DNA of 64,000 bases from Planctomycetota bacterium (GCA_014238415.1 JABABA010000008.1:62001-126000); one strand, 5' to 3'. Shown: positions 8,729 to 17,458, counted from the first letter of the stretch. Notes: generated from the letters alone by a model not told the origin. Program-made: numbers and translations.

Positions 8729-10006
8729 ATGATCCTCGTCCTAAGGTCATTCCTGCACAACCGACGACTCCTCTGGGATTTCGTCAAGCGCGACCTGCGG
8801 GCGCGCTATGTGGGTTCGAGCATGGGTTTCTTCTGGTCGGTGATCTTTCCGGTGGTCAATCTGGTGGTCTACCATTTCGTTTTCCGCACGGTGCTCAACA
8901 CCCGTTGGAGTGACAGCCAGGGGGCGACCGAGGTGGCCCTGGTGATGCTGGCGGGAATCGTGGTCTGGCAGGCCTTTGCAGAGACCTTGACACGCTCAAC
9001 CAGCAGCCTGATTGATAACTCGAACCTGATCCAGAAGGTGGTCTTCCCCAGCGAGTTGTTGCCTGCGTTTCTGGTCAAGTCCAGCCTGATCAACATGATG
9101 ATTGGAGTGCCTGTGCTCCTGATCGCGGTGATTTGGTTTGGCTTTGTGGATGTGCCCCGGACCTACATGCATGTGCCTCACACCACGGTGCAGCACGAAG
9201 GTGCCCCGGACACACATGCTCGCATTCCAGTTCTGCAGCATGAGCAAGGAGATATCCTGCGCGTGCCGATTGCGATCGAGCGTGGCTACCGAGGGGATGT
9301 GAGTGTGACTCTGGAATACTCTGGCAGCGCTGAGCATGGCAAGGACTTCTTGGGTCCGACCCAGATCCTGCTGCCCGCCACCGCTCGGGGTGTTGATCTC
9401 CTGATTCAGCCCCTGCCTGATGACGAGGTGGAAGGGGATGAGGAGATCATTGTGCGCATCGTTGGAGTCGAACCCGGCGGATTGGCCGAGCTGGGGGAGA
9501 TTCCCCAGGTGCAGCACGACTTCCGTGCGACCCTGTTGGATGATCCAGCCCCGCCCCCGGGAGCAGCTCCCGCTTTTGCGGGGGGGTCAGAACCTCGCAT
9601 GCGGGACGAGGGCTACAAGGCCCTGTCCCTCTCCTGGTCCCTGCTGTTGATCCCTCTGATGCTGTTGCTGCAGTTTCTGTTCACCCTCAGTCTGGCCTAC
9701 TTCCTGTCCGTCCTCAATGTGTTCCTGCGCGACACCCAGCATCTGGTGGGGGTTGGCGTGGTGGTCTGGATGTTCTGCACCCCGATCTTCTACCCGGCGC
9801 ACCTGGTGGAAAAGGCTGGCTATGGCTGGCTGATGCAGATCAACCCCATGCACTGGATCATTGAGTGCTGGCGGCAGATTCTGCTCTACGGCGCCTGGCC
9901 TGATCTCCTGCTGGTGTTGCAAACTGGTCTGCTGTCGGTTGTCCTGTTGACCTTGAGCGGTCGTTTCTTCTTCTCCCAAAAGGCCCGTATCCCCGATCTC
10001 CTGTGA
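8729..10006 (+). CDS. wzm: polysaccharide ABC-2 exporter permease (Wzm/TagG-like) with inserted Calx-beta-like domain
   Basis: Membrane subunit of an ABC exporter for lipid-linked polysaccharide. At 425 residues it is about 150 longer than a usual Wzm/TagG. The core is typical: KRDLRARYVGSSMGFFWSVI near residues 20-39, membrane segments near 34-55, 68-88 and 110-140, the cytoplasmic coupling segment LIQKVVFPSELLP, then segments near 300-328, 338-357 and 394-412. Between the third and fourth segments, residues about 141-298 form an extra hydrophilic region. Its centre (about 170-273) has the Calx-beta pattern: a strand ending VTLEYSGSAEHGKDF, then ILLPATARGVDL and PLPDDEVEGDEEIIVRI. A Pro/Gly-rich linker follows. 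Known topology of the family puts this loop outside the cytoplasm. The stop overlaps the ATPase gene start. Confidence 0.88.
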   Translation: MILVLRSFLHNRRLLWDFVKRDLRARYVGSSMGFFWSVIFPVVNLVVYHFVFRTVLNTRWSDSQGATEVALVMLAGIVVWQAFAETLTRSTSSLIDNSNLIQKVVFPSELLPAFLVKSSLINMMIGVPVLLIAVIWFGFVDVPRTYMHVPHTTVQHEGAPDTHARIPVLQHEQGDILRVPIAIERGYRGDVSVTLEYSGSAEHGKDFLGPTQILLPATARGVDLLIQPLPDDEVEGDEEIIVRIVGVEPGGLAELGEIPQVQHDFRATLLDDPAPPPGAAPAFAGGSEPRMRDEGYKALSLSWSLLLIPLMLLLQFLFTLSLAYFLSVLNVFLRDTQHLVGVGVVVWMFCTPIFYPAHLVEKAGYGWLMQINPMHWIIECWRQILLYGAWPDLLLVLQTGLLSVVLLTLSGRFFFSQKARIPDLL

Positions 10007-11283
10007 GCGACGAGAAACAAAAACAGGCGCTCTCGGGCAGCGCCATCCATGCGGAAGGACTGGGCAAGTGCTACCAGCTGTTCGACAAGCCGATTCATCG
10101 CTTGTACGACATGCTGCGCCTGGGGGGGCCCCGCCACCGGGACTTCTGGGCCGTGCGCGATCTGTACCTGGATGTGCCCCATGGGTCCACAGTGGGCATC
10201 ATCGGTCAGAACGGTGCGGGCAAGAGCACCCTGCTCAAGCTGCTGAGCGGAATCAGCGCGCCGACCACCGGGCAGCTGCATGTACAAGGCCGTGTGGCCA
10301 GCCTGCTGGAACTGGGCGCTGGCTTTCACCCGGAGTTCTCCGGCCGTGAGAATGTTTTCTTGAACTGCTCGATTCTGGGCATGAAGGACGAGGAGATCGA
10401 GGAGCGCTTTGAGTCGATCGTGGAGTTCAGCGAACTGGGCGAGTTCATCGACCGACCAGTCAAGACCTACAGCTCGGGCATGTATGTGCGCTTGGGATTT
10501 GCCGTGGCTTCCAGCGTGGACCCGGACATTCTCATGATCGACGAGGCTCTCTCCGTTGGGGATGAGCATTTTCGCGGCAAGTGCATCAATCGTCTGAACG
10601 AGTTCCGCGAACAGGGCAAGACCACTGTCTTTGTGTCCCACGACATGGGCTCGGTCAAGACCATGTGCCAACATGTGGTGCTGATGGAGGCCGGTCGCGT
10701 GATCAGTCAGGGCTCGGCGGAAGAGGTGGCGGATGAATACCTCAAGAGCGCTCACGAGCGGGGCAACCAGCGCCTGTCAGCTCTGGCGCGGGAAGGTTCT
10801 GAGTATCCGCGCTGGGGTACGGAGGAGATCACCACGGGCGAGATCACCCTGCGTGGCAAGCACGGGGAAGAGACCAGGAGCTTCGAACCCGGTGACCCCT
10901 TCAGCGTGCGTGTGGAGTGGAAGGCGAACCGGGACACACTGCAGCCCGTGTTTGGCCTTGGGGTCTACCGCTCGGATGGAACCTATGTGAACGGCTCCAA
11001 TCATCATTGGCGGGAAGACTCGATTGATTTGGCTGCGGTCAAGGCCGGGGAAGAGGGCGCGGTGGAGATGAGCTTCGAATCCCTGCCCCTCTTGCAGGGT
11101 GAGTACTATTTGACCGCCTTTCTCTACGACCATTCCAAGCCCGCGCCCACTGCGATCGACCACCGTGAGCACGCGGCGGTCTTTGAGGTCGTGGACGCGC
11201 GCCGCCTGCAGCACGGCTTGCTCTACCTGCCCACCACCTGGACCGTGGAACAGGGTGGCAACCGGCGCATTTCCAAGTCCTGA
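10003..11283 (+). CDS. wzt: polysaccharide ABC exporter ATPase (Wzt/TagH-like) with C-terminal carbohydrate-binding domain
   Basis: ATP-binding subunit of 426 residues for the adjacent permease. Walker A is GQNGAGKST (residues 68-76), the signature region reads YSSGMYVRLGFA, and Walker B is ILMIDEAL followed by SVGDEHF, all characteristic of the polysaccharide and teichoic acid exporter branch. Residues about 265-415 form a separate domain resembling Wzt_C: RWGTEEI, EPGDPFSVRVEW, PVFGLGVYRSDG, LPLLQGEYYLT and AVFEVVDAR. In Wzt of O9a/O8 systems this domain recognises the modified non-reducing end of the glycan before export. The start is a GTG whose GTGA overlaps the permease stop, so the two subunits are translationally coupled. 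Confidence 0.93.
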   Translation: MSDEKQKQALSGSAIHAEGLGKCYQLFDKPIHRLYDMLRLGGPRHRDFWAVRDLYLDVPHGSTVGIIGQNGAGKSTLLKLLSGISAPTTGQLHVQGRVASLLELGAGFHPEFSGRENVFLNCSILGMKDEEIEERFESIVEFSELGEFIDRPVKTYSSGMYVRLGFAVASSVDPDILMIDEALSVGDEHFRGKCINRLNEFREQGKTTVFVSHDMGSVKTMCQHVVLMEAGRVISQGSAEEVADEYLKSAHERGNQRLSALAREGSEYPRWGTEEITTGEITLRGKHGEETRSFEPGDPFSVRVEWKANRDTLQPVFGLGVYRSDGTYVNGSNHHWREDSIDLAAVKAGEEGAVEMSFESLPLLQGEYYLTAFLYDHSKPAPTAIDHREHAAVFEVVDARRLQHGLLYLPTTWTVEQGGNRRISKS

Positions 11284-11297
11284 TACCGACGGTTCCC

Positions 11298-12935
11298 ATG
11301 GACGACCTCCTGAGTTTGCCCTTCGACCAGTACCAGCGCTACCGCTTGGTGGCGGATCTGGTGGAGCGTGTTCGTCCTGGCGGCAGGCCACTCAGGATTC
11401 TGGACGTGGGCGGACGTACGGCCCTGTTGCGCAAATTCCTGCCCGACGACCGGGTGGAGTTGGTGGATGTTGAGGCCTCCGAGGAAGAGGGTCTGGTGCT
11501 GGGCAGCGGCGGCGCCCTGCCTTTCCAGGACGGCAGCTTCGATGTGGTTGCGGCCTTTGACACCCTGGAACACGTGCCCCCCAGGGCACGCAAGGCCTTT
11601 GTCACCGAGTGCGCCCGGGTGGCGGCGCGTCATGTCATCCTGGCTGGTCCCTATCGCACACCTCAAGTGGACGAGGCCGAGGAAATCCTGATGGGTTTTC
11701 TGGCGGACAAGTTGGGGGTCAAGCACCGTTATCTGGCGGAGCACCGGGACTACGGCCTGCCGGTCAGGGCCAAGGTTGAAGAGTGGCTCGGCTCCGCCGG
11801 GGGGCGCGTGTTGTCTGTGGGCCACGCCAACCTGGAACGCTGGTTGGTGCTCATGTGCCTTGAGCTGTATCTGGACAACGACCCCCTGCTGCGCAATCTC
11901 GCCCAGCGGTTCTTCGCGTTCTACAACGCCAGCATGTACTCCAGCGACCACGGAGGCGCCGTCTATCGTCATGCGGTGGTCGCTTCCCTGGGCCAAAGTC
12001 GGGAGCCTTCCATCGAGGGCCTCTTTGACGCGCCCGCGGCCCCCCAGGGCGCCACCCGCGCTCTGCTCGCCATGGGTCTGGAGGTGATCGCCTTTGATGG
12101 AGAGAAGGACGCCTGGTCACCTGAACTCAAGCGCCTGGAAAAGGTCATCCGTGGCTTGGAGAAAGACCTCTCAGGGCACAAGAAGCGCCTGGGCGACACC
12201 GCCGAGAATCTTCAACAGCACAAGGCGACCCTCAAGGACGAGCGCGCCCAACGCAAGCAGGAAGCCCGTGAGCAGGCTTCGATCATCAAGGGCCACGTCA
12301 AGGACCTGGCGGGCCATGAAAAGACCCTCGCCAGGCTGGAACCAGAGCTCGCCGCCCAGGTCAAAGCCAGCAAGGAACTTGCAGCGGATCTGGAGGGGCA
12401 TCGAGCTCACCTGACCGAGCTGAAGTCCGACCTGGAAGCCCAGCAGACGGCGGTTGGGAATCTGGAGGCGAGCCTGCTGGAATCTGAGCAGGTGCGCGAG
12501 GGCGAAGCCGCTGCCGGGGCGCAGGTGGTTGCGGAACTGGAGGCGGAAATCGCTGCCCGGGGAAAATTGGTCAAGGAACTGGAGGTCTCCCTGGCTGAGA
12601 ACCAAAAACAGAATCTGCATCTGGGTGAACTGCTCAGTGAAGAACGCTCTCTGCGAGCAGAACTGACCCGGACCCTGGGGCAGCAGCTCAAGGATCTGGC
12701 GACCGATCGCGATGCTGTTCTGGAGACCCTGAGCGAGGTCCAACAGCACCGCACGGAGGTGCTCGCTCTGCTGCAGGAAACCCAGGCGGGAGCCGAGGCC
12801 CTCGAAGCCGCCTTGCACGCTTCCCAGGCGGAAGAGGCCCGTCAACGGGCGGAAATCGAGCGCCTGCGGCAGTTGGTGGGCAGCCGCCTTGAGTCCTTCA
12901 AGCTGGTCTTCAAGCCTGAACGACCTGAAGTCTAG
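11298..12935 (+). CDS. SAM methyltransferase with long C-terminal coiled coil (possible glycan chain terminator)
   Basis: Protein of 545 residues in two parts. Residues about 30-240 form a class I SAM-dependent methyltransferase: ILDVGGRTALLR is motif I, VELVDVEA the following acidic strand, and LPFQDGSFDVVAAFDTLEHVPP the post-motif region. Residues about 265-535 are almost uninterrupted heptad-rich, charged helix (KRLEKVIRGLEKDL, then many AxxLxAxL and ELEAEIAARGKLVKELE units) predicted to be coiled coil. It starts 14 bases after the wzt-like gene and ends just before a likely terminator. In WbdD systems a methyltransferase/kinase with a coiled-coil ruler caps the glycan that Wzt then recognises. 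No kinase domain is visible here. The role as terminator is inferred from architecture and context. Confidence 0.75.
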   Translation: MDDLLSLPFDQYQRYRLVADLVERVRPGGRPLRILDVGGRTALLRKFLPDDRVELVDVEASEEEGLVLGSGGALPFQDGSFDVVAAFDTLEHVPPRARKAFVTECARVAARHVILAGPYRTPQVDEAEEILMGFLADKLGVKHRYLAEHRDYGLPVRAKVEEWLGSAGGRVLSVGHANLERWLVLMCLELYLDNDPLLRNLAQRFFAFYNASMYSSDHGGAVYRHAVVASLGQSREPSIEGLFDAPAAPQGATRALLAMGLEVIAFDGEKDAWSPELKRLEKVIRGLEKDLSGHKKRLGDTAENLQQHKATLKDERAQRKQEAREQASIIKGHVKDLAGHEKTLARLEPELAAQVKASKELAADLEGHRAHLTELKSDLEAQQTAVGNLEASLLESEQVREGEAAAGAQVVAELEAEIAARGKLVKELEVSLAENQKQNLHLGELLSEERSLRAELTRTLGQQLKDLATDRDAVLETLSEVQQHRTEVLALLQETQAGAEALEAALHASQAEEARQRAEIERLRQLVGSRLESFKLVFKPERPEV

Positions 12936-13001
12936 AGCTCTGCTTCAAGCGCTTCCTGCGGGAAGTGGAATCGGGGAACCGCCTTGCTGGCGGGCAAAAG
13001 A

Positions 13002-13038
13002 AAAGAGACGCTCCCCGCTTGTGGGGGGAACGCCTCTT
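13002..13038. terminator. probable bidirectional terminator between convergent genes
   Basis: Imperfect hairpin with arms aagag-cg-cccc (13003-13014) and gggg-cg-ctctt (13021-13037) around a short loop, located between the convergent methyltransferase and FG-GAP lipoprotein genes. An A-rich run (caaaagaaaag) precedes it on the plus strand, which becomes a T-rich tail for minus-strand transcripts. It probably serves mainly the minus-strand lipoprotein gene. Confidence 0.55.
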
Positions 13039-13056
13039 GTTGGGGGTACGAGGTGC

Positions 13057-13821
13057 TTACTTGAAGAGGTAGGCCGCGCCGGAGTTGGGAGCCGAGTTGT
13101 CGAATTGGTTTCCGTTCACTCCTGTGGCGTTGCTGTCTTCTGTCCTGGCCCCGATCACCAAGGTACCGCCGTCAAGGGCGACGCTGGTCCCGAACGCATC
13201 CCCATTCTCTGTGTCCAAAGCCTTGACGTAGTTCTCCTGAGACCAGGTTCCGCCGCTGCGGACGAAGAAGTAGGCGGCGCCGGACTCAGGCAAGTTGTCC
13301 AACAGTATGCCGCCGTCTTCTCCCCGGGCCCCGACCACCAGGGTGTCGCCATCAAGGGCGACGCTGTACCCGAACCGATCGCCAGCATCTGTGTTGGAAG
13401 CCTTGATGTAGTCGGTTTGCAGGCTGAGGCCCTGGCGGGTGATGATCACGTTGTATTCCCTGACGTTCTCCCCATCTTCAGCGGTCACTCGGACCAGGAC
13501 CGGGGTCACGGTTACAGGCACGTCGATCACAGAAGAGGGACTTCCCGAGGCCACAATCAGTCCATCCACGGTGATGGTGGCGCCCGCATGGGCCGCAAGA
13601 GGGGTCAAGGTCACAGAGCCATGCACAAACATCTCTTGGGGGCCGACCAGATAGGCGAAGGTGTCCGAACTGAAAAGCGGATCCAGGGTCCCCGCAGAGA
13701 TGCTCAGGTCCGCCAGGTCGGCGTTCGTTGAGAGGGCGCTGGAAGCAGATCCTCCGCCTCCGCCGCAGGCGGCGAGGGTCAGCAGGACGGTCGCGATGGT
13801 CACCAGTCTTGAGTTCTTCAT
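13057..13821 (-). CDS. lipoprotein with cadherin-like domain and two FG-GAP repeats
   Basis: Predicted exported lipoprotein of 254 residues. The signal peptide ends in a lipobox (LTLAAC, Cys near residue 19) followed by a glycine run. Residues about 33-130 resemble the cadherin-like beta-sandwich found in many surface proteins (ADLADLSISAGTLDPLFSSD, ending VREYNVIITR). Residues about 133-254 hold two FG-GAP units: GDRFGYSVALDGDTLVVGA and GDAFGTSVALDGGTLVIGA, each followed by a GAAYFF/GAAYLF strand. FG-GAP proteins usually have five to seven repeats forming a propeller, so two is short; the protein stops right after the second GAAYLF. It may be a decayed relic or an oligomerising fragment. No function is assigned. 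Confidence 0.72.
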   Translation of the reverse strand: MKNSRLVTIATVLLTLAACGGGGGSASSALSTNADLADLSISAGTLDPLFSSDTFAYLVGPQEMFVHGSVTLTPLAAHAGATITVDGLIVASGSPSSVIDVPVTVTPVLVRVTAEDGENVREYNVIITRQGLSLQTDYIKASNTDAGDRFGYSVALDGDTLVVGARGEDGGILLDNLPESGAAYFFVRSGGTWSQENYVKALDTENGDAFGTSVALDGGTLVIGARTEDSNATGVNGNQFDNSAPNSGAAYLFK

Positions 13822-14125
13822 ACCTCACTCTGGTTCCCATCCAGCTGGGCGGACAAGAGAGAGCGAAAAGTATTTTCGGGGGATTCCTCGTTCGGATCTG
13901 GCTTCAGATTTCAGCCGAGAACCCGGAATCTTCTGGGTGCGATCACGGACGCGGATGCCCAGTCAGAGTGCAAGAACCCAATCGAATCGCCATCGTTCTC
14001 CCAGGCACAGCGGGCCCGGGATTTTTGGCATCAGGTGAGGTGGTCGGTGCTTTGACGGCTGGAGACCGGGATCATGAGCGCAACCTGAATGGCAGCACCT
14101 CGCCAGGGCCTGGCCCCGCTCTGGC
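13822..14125. other. intergenic region without recognisable gene
   Basis: About 300 bases between two minus-strand genes. No ORF here has convincing codon structure or family resemblance. It must contain the end of the SLC13 transcript and the promoter of the FG-GAP lipoprotein gene. A short hairpin (gggcc-agg-ccc area near 14103-14115) lies just after the transporter stop but lacks a clear T-tract. Confidence 0.5.
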
Positions 14126-15952
14126 CTAGGCCGCCACGAAGGGCCACATGATTGGGATCATGAGGGCCGCGACGACGCTGAGCACAATTGTCAGAGGAGT
14201 TCCCACTCGCAGGAAGTCCCGGTACTTGTAGTTTCCCGGTCCCATGATCATCGCGTTGGCCTGGTGGGCCACCGGGGACAGGAAGGCCAGGCTGGCACCG
14301 GTGATCACTGCCATCAGGAAGGGTCGTGCCTCCAGCCCCGCGATTTCTGCGAATTGCAAGGCCAGGGGGGTCATAATGATGGCGGTTGAGGTGTTGTTGA
14401 GCACTTGGGTCAAGAGCACTGTGCCAGCCAGCAGCAGGATCAGCAGGACATGGGGGGTCAGGCTGCCATCTTTCAGCAGACTTGCAATCGTGCCGGCTAA
14501 GCCATCGGTCTGCTCTGGGGTGAGGACTTCCTGCTGGAAGGCGCGTCCCAACGCCAACATGCCGCCTACCAGGGCCAAGACGCTCCAATCCACCGAGCGA
14601 TATGCATCGTCTGCACGGACGGCTTTTGTGCCGATCAAGGTCAGGACCCCGAGCAGGGCCAGGGCGCTGAGGGAGATCGTATGGGAGAGGGCTGCCAACA
14701 GCAGGATGGCAGCCAGTATGCCCACGGTGATCCAGCCCTTGCTCCCGAAGCGCGGAGCGGCGACCTCCGAGAGCATGATCACATCCCGTTCTTCACCCGC
14801 TCGTTCGATGTCTGGCAGGTGACCTTGCAACAGCAGGGTGTCGCCCATCTCCAGCTCCACCTCGTTCAGGCGAGCGAGCTGTACGCCGCTGGTCTTGGAA
14901 ATTGCCACCACATTGAGGCCGCTGCGCGTGCGGAACTCGGCGGTCTTGAGGCTGCTGCCCACCAGGGACGAGCCTGCAGGGATCAGGGCCTCCACCAGCA
15001 GTACATCGTCCGAGACCAGGCGTGTCCCCTGGGCTTCAACCTCGGGCTTCTGCCGCAGGGGCAGCTCTTCCGAAAGGGCCAGGATGTCTTCCGGGCTGCC
15101 CTGCAGGATCAGGGTGTCGTCCGCGCGGATGCGGTTGTAGGGACCGGGAGCGAGGATCGGGCTCTCCCCGTGAGCTCGTACAAGACCCAGAACCGTGACC
15201 CCGTGCTTGCGCAGGACTTCTACATCGGCCACCGAACGGTTGATCAGACTGCTGCTGGGCTCCACCAGGATCTCGGTCACAAAGCGCGGCACCTGATAGC
15301 GCTCGCTCAAGGACTGGCCCACGGGAGAGCGGGGCAGCAGTTTGCGTCCAGGACCAACCAGATAGAGGCTGCCGACTCCCAGCAGGATCAAACCCAAGAG
15401 GCTGAAGTCGAACATGCCAAAGGGCTCGACCCCAGTATCCCGCAGACTTTGGTTGACTACCAGGTTGGTGGAGGTGGCGATCACGGTTACCAGACCACCG
15501 AGCAGGCTGCCAAATGCCATGGGCATCAGAATGCGTGAGAGGCTGATGCGCTTGCGGCGGCTGACTCCGTTGCAGACGGGAATCATGGTGGCCACCACGG
15601 CTGTGTTGGAGAGGATTGCTGAGAGCAGGCCGGACAACACGGTAATGCGCGCAACCAAACCTCGCTCGCCCGAGTGTGTGCCCCGCAGGAAGGCGCGACT
15701 CAACAGATTCGCGATTCCGCAACGACTGAATGCATGGCTGAATACGAACATGCAGGCGATCAGGATCACCGCTTCCGAGGCGAAGCCCGCGAAGGCCTGC
15801 TCGGCATCGAGCACGCCAGTCAGGGCCAGGGCACAGGCCACGCCCAAGGCCACAAGATCGTAGCGTGCAAGATCGCAGACGAAGACCACCAGGGTCAGCA
15901 CCAGCAGGGCGAGCACAATCGAAGTCGGGTCCAGCAGGAACATGTTGTCCAA
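14126..15952 (-). CDS. SLC13/DASS-family anion:sodium symporter-like permease with two RCK_C (TrkA-C) domains
   Basis: Inner-membrane transporter of 608 residues. Two hydrophobic halves (about residues 1-195 and 400-608) flank a soluble middle with two TrkA-C/RCK_C domains: one around RKHGVTVLGLVRAHGESP to ADDTLILQGSPEDI, and one around GSSLVGSSLKTAEFRTRSGL to MGDTLLLQGHLPDI. The membrane parts carry SNTAVVATMIPV and NNTSTAIIMTPLALQ, related hairpin motifs of the divalent anion/sodium symporter fold. This domain order is common in bacterial SLC13-type permeases of largely unknown substrate (sulfate, dicarboxylates and others). The regulatory domains suggest nucleotide or ion control. ATG at 15952 is used; an internal ATG three codons later is also possible. 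Confidence 0.88.
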   Translation of the reverse strand: MDNMFLLDPTSIVLALLVLTLVVFVCDLARYDLVALGVACALALTGVLDAEQAFAGFASEAVILIACMFVFSHAFSRCGIANLLSRAFLRGTHSGERGLVARITVLSGLLSAILSNTAVVATMIPVCNGVSRRKRISLSRILMPMAFGSLLGGLVTVIATSTNLVVNQSLRDTGVEPFGMFDFSLLGLILLGVGSLYLVGPGRKLLPRSPVGQSLSERYQVPRFVTEILVEPSSSLINRSVADVEVLRKHGVTVLGLVRAHGESPILAPGPYNRIRADDTLILQGSPEDILALSEELPLRQKPEVEAQGTRLVSDDVLLVEALIPAGSSLVGSSLKTAEFRTRSGLNVVAISKTSGVQLARLNEVELEMGDTLLLQGHLPDIERAGEERDVIMLSEVAAPRFGSKGWITVGILAAILLLAALSHTISLSALALLGVLTLIGTKAVRADDAYRSVDWSVLALVGGMLALGRAFQQEVLTPEQTDGLAGTIASLLKDGSLTPHVLLILLLAGTVLLTQVLNNTSTAIIMTPLALQFAEIAGLEARPFLMAVITGASLAFLSPVAHQANAMIMGPGNYKYRDFLRVGTPLTIVLSVVAALMIPIMWPFVAA

Positions 15953-16151
15953 GGCTAGCTTTCTTGATTCTTCCAGGAGCAGGGGAAAAGTGCGAACCCG
16001 CAGGAATCAAGGGGCAGAGAGGCCTTTTCGACCTGGAAAATGGGGCCTGGGGGCCTTGAGTTTAGCACCCGGGGGTTCGACTGCGGCGTGAGGTGTGCTA
16101 GAACCTCGTGCGGGGTTTTCTCTTTCCCCGGCGGCCTCTCCACTTCAGCAC

Positions 16152-17252
16152 GTGCAGTCAGTACCTCCCGATCCCCAAGACCTGGCTACGAGCACGGGCT
16201 CCTGGCTTCAAGGCAACGGTCCCGAGGCCGACGTTGTGATTTCAAGTCGCGTGCGACTGGCTCGCAACCTGAGCGGGTTGCCCTTCCGTTCTACCCTTTC
16301 CAGCGAGCGCGCCACCGAGGTGCCGAATCGGCTCAAGGGGGAGTTGCTGGATCTGGCCCTTGAGGGGGAGACCACTTGGGTTTCTCTGGCCGACACAGAC
16401 GAGATTCTGCGGCGCGTCCTGCTTGAGCGCAGTCTTGCCACCCGTGAATTGGTTTCTGGGGATGAGCCCGGTGAACTGGCCGGACGGGCGGTGGCATTCG
16501 GGGGCGACGAAGGTCTGGCCGCTCTGATTGGCGAAGAGGATCACATCCGGCTGCAGAGCCTTGCCTCCGGACTGGACCTGGAGGTTGCCTTGGATCGCGT
16601 GGTGCAGTTGGACCGCCAGTTGGAAGCCCGTGTGACCTACGCGACCCATCATGACCTCGGTTACCTGACGGCCTGCCCCAGTAATGTGGGAACTGGCATG
16701 CGTGCTTCGGTGATGCTGCACCTGCCCGCATTGGGGGCTGTGCGCAGTGAATTGCAGAAGGTTTTTCAGGCGGCTCAGCACACCGGTCTTGCGGTGCGTG
16801 GTTTGCACGGTGAGGGCAGCAAGGCCAGCGGCGACCTCTATCAGGTCTCCAATCAGGTCACCCTGGGTTCTTCTGAGGCCGAGTTGGTTGCGCGTTTGCT
16901 CGTGCTGGTCCGCGGGGTCGTGCGTACGGAGCGCGGGATGCGTCAGGCTCTGCTTGCCGCTCGTGCCAGTGCTCTTGCGGATCGCGTGGCACGGGGCATG
17001 GTTGTCCTGCGCAGCGCTCGGGCCTTGAGCACGGATGAGGCCTTGCGCCACCTGTCGGTGATTCGCTTCGGACATCATGTGGGTCTGGTGCAGGGGCTTT
17101 CCACCTCCCTGCTCAATCGTCTGGCTTTGCAGATACAGCAGGGTCACCTGCATGCTCTGAATCGCCCTGGCCAGATAGAGCCCGTGGATCACTCCGAGCG
17201 CCGACGCCTGCGAGCGGCGCTGCTGCGCTCGGAATTCGCTGGCCGGGGCTAG
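16152..17252 (+). CDS. mcsB: protein arginine kinase McsB (ATP:guanido phosphotransferase)
   Basis: Kinase of about 366 residues that phosphorylates arginine side chains in proteins. In Firmicutes this marks proteins for ClpCP degradation. Core motifs are VISSRVRLARNLSGLPFR near the N-terminus, the acidic IGEEDHIRLQ loop, and the guanido-kinase signature TACPSNVGTGMRASVMLH around the catalytic cysteine. The C-terminal SERRRLRAALLR segment resembles the end of other McsB proteins. GTG at 16152 gives a length close to Bacillus McsB; the frame is open from GTG 16095 but those residues look like leader. No mcsA, ctsR or clpC gene adjoins it. The upstream gene is divergent, so about 200 bases hold both promoters. 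Confidence 0.92.
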   Translation: MQSVPPDPQDLATSTGSWLQGNGPEADVVISSRVRLARNLSGLPFRSTLSSERATEVPNRLKGELLDLALEGETTWVSLADTDEILRRVLLERSLATRELVSGDEPGELAGRAVAFGGDEGLAALIGEEDHIRLQSLASGLDLEVALDRVVQLDRQLEARVTYATHHDLGYLTACPSNVGTGMRASVMLHLPALGAVRSELQKVFQAAQHTGLAVRGLHGEGSKASGDLYQVSNQVTLGSSEAELVARLLVLVRGVVRTERGMRQALLAARASALADRVARGMVVLRSARALSTDEALRHLSVIRFGHHVGLVQGLSTSLLNRLALQIQQGHLHALNRPGQIEPVDHSERRRLRAALLRSEFAGRG

Positions 17253-17458
17253 AACCGGACCTCTGCGGGCGACGAGAGGAGCCACGCCATGGTCTTCACC
17301 TGTTCGGCAGGGCTTTCGCTCCTGATGCCAGTTTGTCAGTCTTCCAAGGGCGTAAGGGCAATCTGGACAGGGTCCGGGGTGCTGTTCAGCCCATCAAACC
17401 GGCACACGAAGCAGGGACATTGAATCCCTGAAGTCAGGCTCGCGCTATCCTGGCGCCC

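Noticed and set aside
13057..13821. Idea of a frameshift extending the FG-GAP lipoprotein into further repeats
   Set aside because: The sequence downstream of the stop (13056-12936) shows no FG-GAP-like translation in any frame and holds a terminator instead.
16061..16085. ggttcgac motif resembling a tRNA T-loop
   Set aside because: The flanking bases do not form a five-base T-stem and no acceptor or anticodon arms can be drawn.
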